Positions 7,504 to 15,518 of a DNA stretch of 64,000 bases are shown one piece after another. Below the pieces are notes generated by a model. The model saw only the letters and a list, made by a program, of their open reading frames with translations, ran no database searches and was not told the origin of the DNA. Both the position numbers and the translations under genes were made by a program. This DNA comes from Sellimonas caecigallum (lineage in GTDB: Bacteria; Bacillota; Clostridia; Lachnospirales; Lachnospiraceae): contig NZ_CP173660.1 of assembly GCF_045038405.1 (NCBI RefSeq), positions 1,674,001 to 1,738,000 on the forward strand. Direction: 5' to 3'. How positions within the stretch are numbered: position 1 is the first letter of the stretch; every line of letters begins with the position of its first letter.

Positions 7504-8820
7504 TTGCTGCAGACAGTCCGTAGGGCATTTCAGATTGAAGAGATCAGAAAAAGACTGTTCTTCACATTTTTGATGCTGATTGTAGTAAGACTCGGCTCTG
7601 AGCTGCCTACACCAGGCGTGGATCCGACATATATCCAGGACTTCTTCGCGAGCCAGACCGGTGATGCATTTAACTTTTTTAATGCATTTACCGGCGGTTC
7701 TTTCACGCAGATGTCGGTGTTTGCGCTGAGTATTACTCCTTATATTACATCTTCCATTATTGTCCAGCTTATGACCATCGCGATTCCGAAACTGGAAGAG
7801 ATGCAGAAAGAGGGAGAAGAAGGAAGAAAGAAAATGACAGCTATTACCCGTTATCTTACGGTTGTGCTGGCATTGGTAGAGTCCACAGCTATGGCAGTAG
7901 GATTTGGACGTCAGGGACTTCTGATAGAATTCAACTTTGTGAACGCAGCGGTAGTTGTTCTCACATTGACGGCAGGTTCTACTTTACTGATGTGGATCGG
8001 TGAGCGTATCACAGAAAATGGTGTCGGAAACGGTATTTCCATCGTTCTTCTTATCAACATCATTTCTCGTGTGCCAAGCGATTTTATTACCTTATATGAG
8101 CAGTTTATCAAAGGGAAAAGCCTTGCCACAGGAGGACTTGCAGCTCTGATTATTTTGGCGGTTCTTCTTGTAGTCGTCGTATTTGTCATCGTCCTTCAGG
8201 ACGCTGTTAGAAAAATTCCGGTACAGTATTCACAGAAAGTGATCGGAAGAAAGACAATGGGCGGCCAGACGACCAGCATCCCTCTCAAGGTAAATACAGC
8301 CGGCGTTATCCCGGTTATCTTCGCATCTTCTCTGATGCAGTTTCCGGTTGTCATCGCTGCCTTTCTTGGAAAAGGCAACGGCGACGGAATTGGAAGCGAG
8401 ATCCTGAAGGGACTGAGTTCCAACAACTGGTGCAACCCATCCCAGATCCAATATTCATGGGGGCTGCTCGTATATATTCTTTTGACAATATTCTTTGCAT
8501 ATTTCTACACGAGTATTACATTCAATCCGATGGAGATTGCAAACAATATGAAAAAGAGCGGCGGGTTCATCCTCGGTATTCGTCCGGGAAGACCTACTGT
8601 AGAATATTTGACAAAGATCCTGAACAACATCATTTTTATCGGTGCCTGCGGACTTGTGATCGTGCAGGTTATCCCGTTTTTCTTTAACGGCGTCTTTGGT
8701 GCCAATGTATCTTTCGGAGGAACATCCCTGATTATTATCGTGGGTGTTGTTCTTGAGACGATCAAGAAAGTGGAATCTATGATGCTTGTTCGTAATTACA
8801 AAGGATTCTTAAATACCTGA
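7504..8820 (+). CDS. secY: Preprotein translocase subunit SecY
   Basis: The 438-residue protein forms the membrane pore for Sec-dependent export. About ten hydrophobic segments are visible, and the family signatures GVDPTYIQDFF, ALSITPYITSSIIVQLM and the cytoplasmic loop GGQTTSIPLKVNTAGVIPVI are present. It starts with TTG immediately after the rplO stop; the GAGGTGATC inside the end of rplO is the ribosome binding site. SecE and SecG are not in the window. Confidence 0.97.
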   Translation: MLQTVRRAFQIEEIRKRLFFTFLMLIVVRLGSELPTPGVDPTYIQDFFASQTGDAFNFFNAFTGGSFTQMSVFALSITPYITSSIIVQLMTIAIPKLEEMQKEGEEGRKKMTAITRYLTVVLALVESTAMAVGFGRQGLLIEFNFVNAAVVVLTLTAGSTLLMWIGERITENGVGNGISIVLLINIISRVPSDFITLYEQFIKGKSLATGGLAALIILAVLLVVVVFVIVLQDAVRKIPVQYSQKVIGRKTMGGQTTSIPLKVNTAGVIPVIFASSLMQFPVVIAAFLGKGNGDGIGSEILKGLSSNNWCNPSQIQYSWGLLVYILLTIFFAYFYTSITFNPMEIANNMKKSGGFILGIRPGRPTVEYLTKILNNIIFIGACGLVIVQVIPFFFNGVFGANVSFGGTSLIIIVGVVLETIKKVESMMLVRNYKGFLNT

Positions 8821-8827
8821 TGATTTT

Positions 8828-8856
8828 AGCTCGCGGAAACCTTTTTCGCGAGTTAA
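8828..8856 (+). other. Hairpin between secY and adk
   Basis: CTCGCG and CGCGAG in the spacer form a GC-rich 6-bp stem with an A/T-rich loop. No run of T follows on the right, so it is a poor terminator. It may tune or process the message between secY and adk. Confidence 0.3.
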
Positions 8857-8890
8857 AGTTCTATAAAGAGATATTATGGAGGGACACAAA

Positions 8891-9535
8891 ATGAAAGTGA
8901 TTATGTTAGGTGCTCCGGGTGCAGGAAAAGGCACACAGGCGAAAAAGATCGCAGCAAAGTATGAGATTCCACATATTTCCACAGGAGATATCTTCCGTGC
9001 GAATATCAAGGAAGGGACAGAACTTGGAAAGAAAGCAAAAGAGTATATGGATCAGGGCCTGCTTGTACCGGACGAACTCGTTGTAGACCTCGTAGTTGAC
9101 CGTGTAAAGCAGGATGACTGCAAAAACGGATATGTTCTGGACGGATTCCCGAGAACGATCCCGCAGGCAGAAGCGCTTGATAAAGCCCTTGCTTCTTTTG
9201 GAGATAAGATGGACTATGCCATTGACGTGGAAGTACCGGATGAAAACATCGTAAATCGGATGGGCGGAAGAAGAGCCTGTGTCGGGTGCGGAGCTACATA
9301 TCATCTTGTGTACGCGGCGCCGAAAGTGGAAAATGTCTGCGATACATGTGGGAAAGAGCTGATTCTCAGGGATGACGACAAACCGGAAACAGTTCAGAAA
9401 CGTCTCAATGTGTACCACGAACAGACACAGCCGCTTATCGATTACTACAAGAATTCAGGTATTTTAAAAGAAGTTGACGGCACTGTAGATATCGATGATG
9501 TGTTCCAGGAAATCGTGAAGATTTTAGGAGAATAG
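8891..9535 (+). CDS. adk: Adenylate kinase
   Basis: Adenylate kinase interconverts ATP plus AMP and two ADP. The P-loop GAPGAGKGTQ lies at about residues 7-16, the AMP-binding DGFPRT at about 84-89. The lid carries two CxxC pairs (CVGCG and CDTCG), the zinc-binding type found in Gram-positives. I chose the ATG at 8891, seven bases after GGAGGGA; the in-frame ATG at 8876 lies upstream of that site. The product is 214 residues. Confidence 0.97.
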   Translation: MKVIMLGAPGAGKGTQAKKIAAKYEIPHISTGDIFRANIKEGTELGKKAKEYMDQGLLVPDELVVDLVVDRVKQDDCKNGYVLDGFPRTIPQAEALDKALASFGDKMDYAIDVEVPDENIVNRMGGRRACVGCGATYHLVYAAPKVENVCDTCGKELILRDDDKPETVQKRLNVYHEQTQPLIDYYKNSGILKEVDGTVDIDDVFQEIVKILGE

Positions 9536-9537
9536 AA

Positions 9538-10320
9538 ATGTCCGTTAAGATCAAATCAGCAAGAGAAATTGAATTGATGACAGAAGCGGGGAGAATACTG
9601 GAAAAGGTTCATCAGGAGCTTTCCTGTGCGCTTCACGCTGGCATGACGACCGCTGATATTGATAAGCTTGGGGAGGAAGTCATAAGGAGTTACGGCTGCG
9701 TACCTTCCTTCCTGGGTTATAACGGCTATCCGGCTTCCATTTGTGTTTCCATCAATGAAGAAGTAGTCCATGGGATTCCAAGCAGAAACAGGATCATAAA
9801 AGACGGCGATATAGTCTCCCTTGATGCGGGAGTGATCTGGAAAGGTTATCATTCCGATGCGGCAAGAACCCATGCAGTGGGGGAGATCCCAAAGGAGACG
9901 CAGGAACTGATAGCAAGAACGAGAGAAAGTTTTTTTGAAGGAATCAAATATGCCAGGGAAGGAAACCATCTGTATGACATATCGAAAGCCATCGGAGAGT
10001 ATGCCCGCCGCTTCGGGTATGGAGTGGTGGAAGAGCTGTGCGGACATGGCATCGGTACGAAACTCCACGAAGATCCGCAGATACCCAATTTCGAGATGCC
10101 AAGACGAGGCATAAAGCTGAAGGCAGGCATGACGCTTGCAGTTGAGCCGATGATCAATCTGGGTACGGCAAAAGTAAATTGGCTTTCTGATGGATGGACC
10201 GTAGTCACAAAAGACGGAAAGCCGTCGGCGCACTACGAAAACACGATTCTGATCACAGACGGGGAACCGAAGATCCTGACATTGTCTGAAGATTCCGATA
10301 AAAAGGAGACAACATGTTAA
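9538..10320 (+). CDS. map: Methionine aminopeptidase, type I
   Basis: The enzyme removes the initiator methionine from nascent proteins. The metal ligands are recognisable: Asp in SLDAGVIWKGYHSD (two Asp), His in GHGIGTKLHEDP, Glu in VEPMINLG and Glu in HYENTILIT. It is 260 residues, slightly longer than the 248-residue norm because of a short C-terminal tail. It starts 2 bp after the adk stop and its end overlaps the next gene by 7 bp. Confidence 0.96.
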   Translation: MSVKIKSAREIELMTEAGRILEKVHQELSCALHAGMTTADIDKLGEEVIRSYGCVPSFLGYNGYPASICVSINEEVVHGIPSRNRIIKDGDIVSLDAGVIWKGYHSDAARTHAVGEIPKETQELIARTRESFFEGIKYAREGNHLYDISKAIGEYARRFGYGVVEELCGHGIGTKLHEDPQIPNFEMPRRGIKLKAGMTLAVEPMINLGTAKVNWLSDGWTVVTKDGKPSAHYENTILITDGEPKILTLSEDSDKKETTC

Positions 10321-10562
10321 ACTACGAGACCGGGGCACTTGTTAAGTCCCTTGCAGGCCACGATCGGGGAAGACTTTATATTATAATAGAAGAGACAGAG
10401 GATTCCCTTTTCCTTACGGACGGAAGGCTTCGCCCGATGGAAAAACCGAAAAGAAAAAAGAAAAAGCATGTGCAGGTAATCTTAAAAAAGATTGAGGATG
10501 AGGAATTTACGGATGAGAACATCCGGACATTCATAAAAAAATATCAGAGTGAAATCATGTAA
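10314..10562 (+). CDS. Small KOW-domain (L14e-like) RNA-binding protein
   Basis: An 82-residue basic protein. The N-terminal half (GALVKSLAGHDRGRLYIII) looks like a KOW motif, and a lysine-rich stretch KPKRKKKKH follows near residue 45. Proteins of this kind occur in this map-infA position in many Clostridia and are usually annotated as KOW-domain RNA-binding proteins resembling archaeal L14e. It overlaps the end of map by 7 bp, so it is co-translated. A ribosomal or translation-related role is inference. Confidence 0.75.
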   Translation: MLNYETGALVKSLAGHDRGRLYIIIEETEDSLFLTDGRLRPMEKPKRKKKKHVQVILKKIEDEEFTDENIRTFIKKYQSEIM

Positions 10563-10586
10563 TTGTGAAGCAGAAGGAGGAGCAAC

Positions 10587-10805
10587 ATGTCAAAGGCTGA
10601 CGTAATTGAAATTGAGGGAACAGTAGTAGAAAAATTGCCAAATGCGATGTTTCAGGTAGAGCTGGAAAATGGCCACCAGGTGCTGGCGCATATCAGCGGA
10701 AAACTTCGTATGAATTTTATCAAGATTTTGCCAGGAGACAAGGTAACACTGGAACTTTCTCCGTATGACCTCTCAAAAGGAAGAATTATTTGGAGAGATA
10801 AGTAA
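10587..10805 (+). CDS. infA: Translation initiation factor IF-1
   Basis: The 72-residue protein is the S1-like OB fold of IF-1: MSKADVIEIEGTVVEKLPNA and the C-terminal LSPYDLSKGRIIWRDK. IF-1 blocks the A site during initiation. An AGAAGGAGGAG site precedes the ATG. It is followed by a gap with a promoter that restarts transcription for rpmJ and the alpha operon. Confidence 0.97.
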   Translation: MSKADVIEIEGTVVEKLPNAMFQVELENGHQVLAHISGKLRMNFIKILPGDKVTLELSPYDLSKGRIIWRDK

Positions 10806-10821
10806 AAAAATAAAAAAGTTA

Positions 10822-10850
10822 TTGACTTTCAAAGGCGACAGGGCTATAAT
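10822..10850 (+). promoter_or_regulatory. Housekeeping promoter before rpmJ
   Basis: TTGACT (10822-10827), a 17-bp spacer and TATAAT (10845-10850) make a near-consensus promoter in the infA-rpmJ gap. The leader that follows can close a long stem CCGTTC/GAACGG (10859-10864 with 10918-10923) and contains the repeat AGTATCC twice. It would boost transcription of the alpha-operon genes independently of the upstream cluster. Confidence 0.75.
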
Positions 10851-10973
10851 ATTAAATGCCGTTCGTGGGTGTAGTCTGCGCAGCGGCAGTATCCATTGGA
10901 AAGTATCCGGAAAAACAGAACGGTAGTGTGTTTTATCCGGGACGGTTTAGCAGGTATGAAAGGAGGATTTGAC

Positions 10974-11087
10974 ATGAAGGTTAGATCATCAGTAAAACCG
11001 ATTTGCGAAAAATGCAAAGTAATTAAAAGAAAAGGCAGTATCAGAATTATCTGCGAGAATCCAAAACACAAACAGCGCCAGGGTTAA
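10974..11087 (+). CDS. rpmJ: Ribosomal protein L36
   Basis: A 37-residue protein, MKVRSSVKPICEKCKVIKRK, with the zinc ligands of L36 (CEKC, C in RIICENPKH, and H). An AAAGGAGG site sits ahead of the ATG. L36 is a small 50S protein and normally precedes rpsM, as here, although a 272-bp leader separates them. Confidence 0.96.
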   Translation: MKVRSSVKPICEKCKVIKRKGSIRIICENPKHKQRQG

Positions 11088-11359
11088 TTTGGACTGAATG
11101 TAGATTGGAATTGAATTAGGCGGCTGATAGCATGACACGCCAGGAAGTGTGTAGTGCTATTTTAAATATACAAGGACACCTGAGACGAGTGCTCCATGTA
11201 TATTGCTTCTAATACCGGCGGTCATTAACCGAGAGGTTGCCGGAAAGGGCATATTAGCATACCGGATATGCCTGGGCGTAAATGTATTCCGTCAGATACA
11301 GACGCCCCAGTTAAAGACAATATGAAACAGAAAACGATTGAAAATGGAGGAAAACAAGA
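11088..11359 (+). promoter_or_regulatory. Multi-hairpin leader of the rpsM-rpsK-rpsD-rpoA operon
   Basis: The 272-bp gap contains a series of perfect stems. They are ATAGCA/TGCTAT (11127-11132 with 11155-11160, with ACAC/GTGT inside), AATATACA/TGTATATT (11165-11172 with 11197-11204), CCGGC/GCCGG (11215-11219 with 11239-11243, enclosing AACC-GAGA-GGTT), GGCATAT/ATATGCC (11248-11254 with 11266-11272), and GGGCGT/ACGCCC (11274-11279 with 11302-11307, enclosing TGTAT/ATACA). Because S4 autoregulates this operon in other bacteria, an S4-responsive leader is a reasonable but unproven idea. Confidence 0.6.
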
Positions 11360-11728
11360 ATGGCTCGTATTGCAGGTGTTGATTTACCAAGAGACAAACG
11401 TGTTGAAATCGGTCTGACTTACATCTACGGAATCGGAAGAGTAAGCTCCAACCGTATCTTAAAAGATGCAGGAGTAAATCCGGATACAAGATGCAGAGAC
11501 CTGACAGATGAAGAAGTAAAGAAGATCAGTGCAGTGATCGATGAGACACAGACAGTAGAAGGTGATCTCAGAAGAGAGATCGCTCTGAACATCAAGAGAT
11601 TACAGGAAATCGGATGCTACAGAGGAATCCGTCACAGAAAAGGACTCCCGGTTCGTGGACAGAAGACAAAGACAAACGCAAGAACAAGAAAAGGTCCGAA
11701 GAGAACAGTGGCAAACAAGAAGAAGTAA
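11360..11728 (+). CDS. rpsM: Ribosomal protein S13
   Basis: A 122-residue protein, MARIAGVDLPRDKRVEIGLT, with the family's GIRHRKGLPVRGQKTKTNAR segment and a basic C-terminal tail that reaches the P-site tRNA. S13 makes head-to-50S bridges with S19. A GGAGG site precedes the ATG. It is the first gene after the structured leader. Confidence 0.98.
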   Translation: MARIAGVDLPRDKRVEIGLTYIYGIGRVSSNRILKDAGVNPDTRCRDLTDEEVKKISAVIDETQTVEGDLRREIALNIKRLQEIGCYRGIRHRKGLPVRGQKTKTNARTRKGPKRTVANKKK

Positions 11729-11788
11729 GATGATAACTTTCCCCGCTTTGGGGATCAGTACAGAAAACAAGAAAGTAGGTTAGTTTAA

Positions 11789-12184
11789 ATGGCAAAGAAA
11801 GTTGCAAAGAAAGTAACAAAAAAACGTGTCAAGAAAAACGTTGAACATGGACAGGCACATATCCAGTCATCTTTCAACAATACAATCGTTACATTGACAG
11901 ATGCTCAGGGAAATGCTTTATCATGGGCAAGTGCCGGCGGTCTGGGATTTAGAGGTTCAAGGAAATCTACTCCATATGCGGCTCAGATGGCAGCAGAAAC
12001 TGCAGCAAAGGCAGCATTAGTACATGGTCTGAAATCAGTAGACGTTATGGTAAAGGGACCAGGTTCAGGTAGAGAAGCAGCGATCCGTGCACTTCAGGCA
12101 TGCGGAATCGATGTAACAAGCATCAAAGATGTAACTCCGGTACCGCACAATGGTTGCCGTCCACCAAAACGCAGAAGAGTCTAA
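11789..12184 (+). CDS. rpsK: Ribosomal protein S11
   Basis: A 131-residue protein with a lysine-rich N-terminus and the conserved body HIQSSFNNTIVTLTDAQGN and the C-terminal TPVPHNGCRPPKRRRV. S11 is part of the 30S platform near the E site. The upstream site is weaker than its neighbours (AAGTAGG). Confidence 0.98.
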   Translation: MAKKVAKKVTKKRVKKNVEHGQAHIQSSFNNTIVTLTDAQGNALSWASAGGLGFRGSRKSTPYAAQMAAETAAKAALVHGLKSVDVMVKGPGSGREAAIRALQACGIDVTSIKDVTPVPHNGCRPPKRRRV

Positions 12185-12200
12185 TTAGGAGGATAAGAGC

Positions 12201-12794
12201 ATGGCAGTAAATAGAGTTCCAGTTCTGAAAAGATGCCGTTCCCTTGGAATGGATCCGATTTATTTAGGAATTGATAAAAAGTCTAAAAGACAGTTAAAAA
12301 GAGCAAACAGAAAGATGAGCGAGTATGGTCTTCAGTTACGTGAAAAACAGAAAGCAAAATTCATCTATGGCGTTCTGGAAAAACCATTCCGCAACTACTA
12401 CAAAAAAGCAAAACAGATGAGCGGTATGACAGGTACAAACCTGATGGTTCTTCTGGAAACAAGACTTGACAATGTAGTGTTCCGTATGGGACTTGCTAGA
12501 ACAAGACGTGAAGCAAGACAGATTGTAGACCACAAACATGTGCTTGTAAATGGAAAACAGGTTAATATCCCGTCTTACCTTGTAAAAGCCGGAGATGTGA
12601 TCGAAATCAAAGAAAAGTGCAAAGGTTCTCAGAGATATAAAGATATCCTTGAAGTGACAGGCGGACGTCTTGTACCGGGATGGCTGGAAATCGACACAGA
12701 GAATTTAAAAGGAACAGTAAAAGAGCTTCCGACACGCGATGAAATCGATGTACCGGTTGACGAAATGCTGATCGTCGAATTATATTCTAAATAA
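12201..12794 (+). CDS. rpsD: Ribosomal protein S4
   Basis: A 197-residue protein with the S4 RNA-binding domain (NVVFRMGLARTRREARQIVD, about residues 90-115). S4 nucleates 30S assembly and is a known translational repressor of the alpha operon in some bacteria. The N-terminus has no zinc-binding cysteine cluster of the kind seen in some S4 paralogues. An AGGAGGA site precedes the ATG. Confidence 0.98.
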   Translation: MAVNRVPVLKRCRSLGMDPIYLGIDKKSKRQLKRANRKMSEYGLQLREKQKAKFIYGVLEKPFRNYYKKAKQMSGMTGTNLMVLLETRLDNVVFRMGLARTRREARQIVDHKHVLVNGKQVNIPSYLVKAGDVIEIKEKCKGSQRYKDILEVTGGRLVPGWLEIDTENLKGTVKELPTRDEIDVPVDEMLIVELYSK

Positions 12795-12833
12795 TAACCC
12801 GTAAAACGTGCTAATAGCAGGAGGGAACTTATA

Positions 12834-13793
12834 GTGTTTGATTTTAATAAACCGAATATCGAAATCACAGAAATGTCAGAAGATAAAAGATATGGAAGAT
12901 TTGTCGTGGAACCGCTCGAAAGAGGATACGGAACGACATTGGGTAACAGCCTCAGAAGAATTATGCTGTCCTCCCTTCCGGGCGCAGCCATAAGCCAGGT
13001 AAAGATCGACGGCGTTCTTCATGAATTTAGTTCCATTCCGGGTGTGAAAGAGGATGTAACCGAGATTATCATGAATCTGAAGGCATTAGCTATTAAAAAC
13101 TCTTCAGAAACAGATGAACCGAAAACAGCTTATATTGAATTTGAAGGAGAAGGTGTTGTAACAGGCGCTGATATCCAGGTTGATTCCGATATTGAGATCA
13201 TGAATCCGGATCTGGTAATCGCGACACTCAACGGCGGAACAGACAGTAAGCTTTACATGGAACTGACGATCACAAAAGGCCGCGGTTATGTAAGCTCAGA
13301 GAAGAACAAGACTGAAGACCTTCCGATTGGAGTCATTCCGATTGATTCCATTTATACACCGGTAGAGCGCGTAAATCTGACTGTTCAGAACACTCGTGTC
13401 GGACAGATCACGGACTACGACAAGCTGACTCTGGATGTATACACAAATGGTACATTACTTCCGGATGAGGCGGTAAGCCTTGCTGCGAAAGTACTGAACG
13501 AACATCTGAAACTTTTCATCGACCTGTCAGAAGTAGCACAGGCTGCGGAAGTTATGATCGAAAAAGAAGACGATGAAAAAGAGAAAGTGCTTGAAATGAG
13601 CATTGATGAACTTGAACTTTCCGTTCGTTCCTACAATTGCTTGAAGAGAGCCGGAATCAATACAGTGGAAGAACTTACAAACAGAACTCCTGAAGATATG
13701 ATGAAAGTACGTAACCTGGGACGCAAGTCTCTGGAAGAGGTACTTGCAAAATTGAAAGAACTCGGCCTGGAATTAAGCCAGGGCGAGGAGTAA
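12834..13793 (+). CDS. rpoA: RNA polymerase alpha subunit
   Basis: The 319-residue protein starts with GTG after GCAGGAGGG. The N-terminal dimerisation domain contains RGYGTTLGNSLRRIMLSSLPG (about residues 28-48). The C-terminal domain with SVRSYNCLKRAGINTVEELT and NLGRKSLEEVLAKL (about residues 255-310) binds UP elements and activators. The final codons and the stop lie inside the first copy of a 70-bp tandem duplication that continues after the gene. Confidence 0.98.
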   Translation: MFDFNKPNIEITEMSEDKRYGRFVVEPLERGYGTTLGNSLRRIMLSSLPGAAISQVKIDGVLHEFSSIPGVKEDVTEIIMNLKALAIKNSSETDEPKTAYIEFEGEGVVTGADIQVDSDIEIMNPDLVIATLNGGTDSKLYMELTITKGRGYVSSEKNKTEDLPIGVIPIDSIYTPVERVNLTVQNTRVGQITDYDKLTLDVYTNGTLLPDEAVSLAAKVLNEHLKLFIDLSEVAQAAEVMIEKEDDEKEKVLEMSIDELELSVRSYNCLKRAGINTVEELTNRTPEDMMKVRNLGRKSLEEVLAKLKELGLELSQGEE

Positions 13794-13930
13794 AACGACT
13801 GGCCCTGGCGCTGCCGATTGAACTGCTAATGTTCAAGCGGCTTCCAAAATGGGCGAGGAGTAAAACGACTGGCTCTGGCGCTGCCGATTGAACTGCTAAT
13901 GTTCAAGCGGCTTCCAAAATGGGCGAGGAG
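13781..13930 (+). repeat. 70-bp tandem duplication across the rpoA stop codon
   Basis: The unit starts at GGGCGAGGAG. Copy 1 is 13781-13850 and copy 2 is 13851-13920. The first 10 bases recur a third time at 13921-13930. The two full copies differ at one base (C at 13803, T at 13873). Copy 1 contains the last three rpoA codons and the TAA. Each copy can fold into a hairpin with stems GCCG/CGGC and TTGAAC/GTTCAA. Confidence 0.95.
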
Positions 13931-13946
13931 AAGGATGATCTGCCGA

Positions 13947-13996
13947 TAAGACCGAAGATGCGCGGTGGAGCATTTGACTAGTAAGACCGAAGATGC
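13947..13996 (+). repeat. 15-bp direct repeat before rplQ
   Basis: TAAGACCGAAGATGC occurs at 13947-13961 and again at 13982-13996, 35 bp apart, in the rpoA-rplQ spacer just after the 70-bp tandem repeat. I see no coding or terminator signal in it. Confidence 0.85.
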
Positions 13997-14031
13997 ATAA
14001 TCAGATGTAAAAAATTTGGAGGAAACACAAA

Positions 14032-14559
14032 ATGGCAAAATATAGAAAGCTTGGAAGAAGAAGCGATTTAAGAAAAGCTTTACTGAGAAATCAGGTAACA
14101 GCTCTTCTGAATAACGGAAGAATCAGAACAACAGAAGCAAAAGCAAAAGAAATCCGTAAAATTGCAGAAGGACTCATCGCTTTAGCTGTAAAAGAAAAAG
14201 ACAACTTTGAAGAAGTGACAGTAAAAGCAAAAGTTGCTCGCAAAGACGCAGAAGGAAAGCGCGTAAAAGAAGTTGTTGATGGAAAGAAAGTAACTGTTTA
14301 CGATGAAGTAGAAAAGAAGATTAAAAAAGATCTTCCATCCAGACTTCACGCACGCCGTCAGATGCTCAAAGTACTCTGCCCGGTAAAAGAAGTGACAGAC
14401 GGAAAGAAGAGATCTGCAAAAGAAGTAGATCTTGTAAATAAAATGTTTACAGAAATCGCTCCGAAGTATGTTGGACGTAACGGTGGTTACACAAGAATCG
14501 TTAAGATCGGACAGCGTAAAGGCGATGCTGCAATGGAAGTATTCATTGAATTAGTATAA
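14032..14559 (+). CDS. rplQ: Ribosomal protein L17, long form
   Basis: The N-terminal half (MAKYRKLGRRSDLRKALLRN) and the C-terminal YTRIVKIGQRKGDAAMEVFI are typical of L17, which lies by the exit tunnel. At 175 residues it is about 50 longer than the common form. The extra residues are a charged insertion at about 70-125 (GKRVKEVVDGKKVTVYDEVE and more). Similar insertions are known in other Clostridia. It ends the ribosomal cluster and is followed by a strong terminator. Confidence 0.96.
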   Translation: MAKYRKLGRRSDLRKALLRNQVTALLNNGRIRTTEAKAKEIRKIAEGLIALAVKEKDNFEEVTVKAKVARKDAEGKRVKEVVDGKKVTVYDEVEKKIKKDLPSRLHARRQMLKVLCPVKEVTDGKKRSAKEVDLVNKMFTEIAPKYVGRNGGYTRIVKIGQRKGDAAMEVFIELV

Positions 14560-14567
14560 GAATGATC

Positions 14568-14600
14568 AAAAGAGATGCTGTAAGGCATCTCTTTTATTTT
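14568..14600 (+). terminator. Terminator of the ribosomal cluster
   Basis: AGAGATGC (14571-14578) and GCATCTCT (14585-14592) form a perfect stem, extended by A/T pairs, followed by TTTATTTT. It lies directly behind rplQ. It may also serve the MerR gene that ends at 14618 on the other strand. Confidence 0.9.
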
Positions 14601-14617
14601 GCGCAAGAATGCTCATT

Positions 14618-15442
14618 TTATGATTCTCTGACATAGAACATGATTTTTGTAATATATTCATTCTCATCACGGGAGGTAATGTAATCGTTGATGCAGAACT
14701 CATAGGAGTCTGACAGGATTTCCAGGGAATGAGAGCTGCAGTAATCAAGCAATCTCTCATAGGAGTGGCCTATGGAAAGATAATCTCCGATATGGTAGAT
14801 ACTGGCGCAAAGTCCACCGGGAAGACGCCTGATATTGCTGACATGGTCAGTTTTTTCGATAGGCAAGAATGCCTGTGTGGCTTCCGTGAAACGACCTTCT
14901 CTAATGTGATCAAAAGGAACAATCACTCCGCATTGAAAAAAGATGGGGAGCTGCTTTTGAAAAGAGTCTGAAAAGCATTTTTTTGTGGCAATACTGATTT
15001 CCCTCAGTGTATATGGTTTATCGACGGCCCGAAAAAGAATATATTGTTCTTCGGTCTTTTCTACAATTACCTTGTTCTCTTTTTCTCCGCATGTTCTTGC
15101 AGCTTCCATCTGATCGCAGCGGTGCTGTACTCTGCTCCGGATCAGACGAAGTTCATGTATTTTCTGATCGATAACGGTAAGCTGTTTCCGCAAAGCAAGA
15201 AGACTGCTGTCAATGGTATAATGCTGCATATGTTCTTTGATCTCACTCAGGGAAAAGCCAATTTTTTTCATGATCAGAATGGTGTCCAGATAGTCGATTT
15301 GGCTGGAACTATAGTACCGATATCCGTTGTTGGGATCCACATAGGCAGGGCGGAACAGACCTATCTTATCATAAAAGATCAAAGTCTGTTTTGATATATT
15401 CTGATATTTGGATACTTCGCCGATCGTAAATAAATTATTCAT
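14618..15442 (-). CDS. MerR-family regulator with GyrI-like effector domain
   Basis: A 274-residue protein. Residues 1-70 are a MerR winged helix (MNNLFTIGEVSKYQNISKQT, then YDKIGLFRPAYVDPNNGYRYY). A helical linker follows at about 75-115. The C-terminal 150 residues resemble the multidrug-binding domain of BmrR-type proteins. It is divergent from the YitT-type gene, and a MerR-style promoter with 19-bp spacer sits between them. It probably activates that neighbour in response to a small, perhaps cationic, ligand; the ligand is unknown. Confidence 0.88.
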   Translation of the reverse strand: MNNLFTIGEVSKYQNISKQTLIFYDKIGLFRPAYVDPNNGYRYYSSSQIDYLDTILIMKKIGFSLSEIKEHMQHYTIDSSLLALRKQLTVIDQKIHELRLIRSRVQHRCDQMEAARTCGEKENKVIVEKTEEQYILFRAVDKPYTLREISIATKKCFSDSFQKQLPIFFQCGVIVPFDHIREGRFTEATQAFLPIEKTDHVSNIRRLPGGLCASIYHIGDYLSIGHSYERLLDYCSSHSLEILSDSYEFCINDYITSRDENEYITKIMFYVRES

Positions 15443-15452
15443 AGTGCACCTC

Positions 15453-15483
15453 TTGACAATATAGTAACTATATCCTTTATTAT
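15453..15483 (+). promoter_or_regulatory. MerR-type promoter of the YitT-family gene
   Basis: TTGACA (15453-15458) and TATTAT (15478-15483) are separated by 19 bp, longer than optimal. The spacer holds the palindrome ATATAGTAACTATAT (15459-15473). A long spacer with a palindrome between -35 and -10 is the hallmark of promoters that MerR proteins activate by untwisting DNA. The regulator gene is divergently placed 11 bp away. Confidence 0.75.
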
Positions 15484-15518
15484 ACCCTTATAAACCAAAA
15501 TTACAAGGAGGTTTTATT

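Noticed and set aside
9556..10338. A 260-residue minus-strand frame opposite map.
   Set aside because: It mirrors the codon pattern of map, whose product is clearly methionine aminopeptidase. It is a shadow frame.
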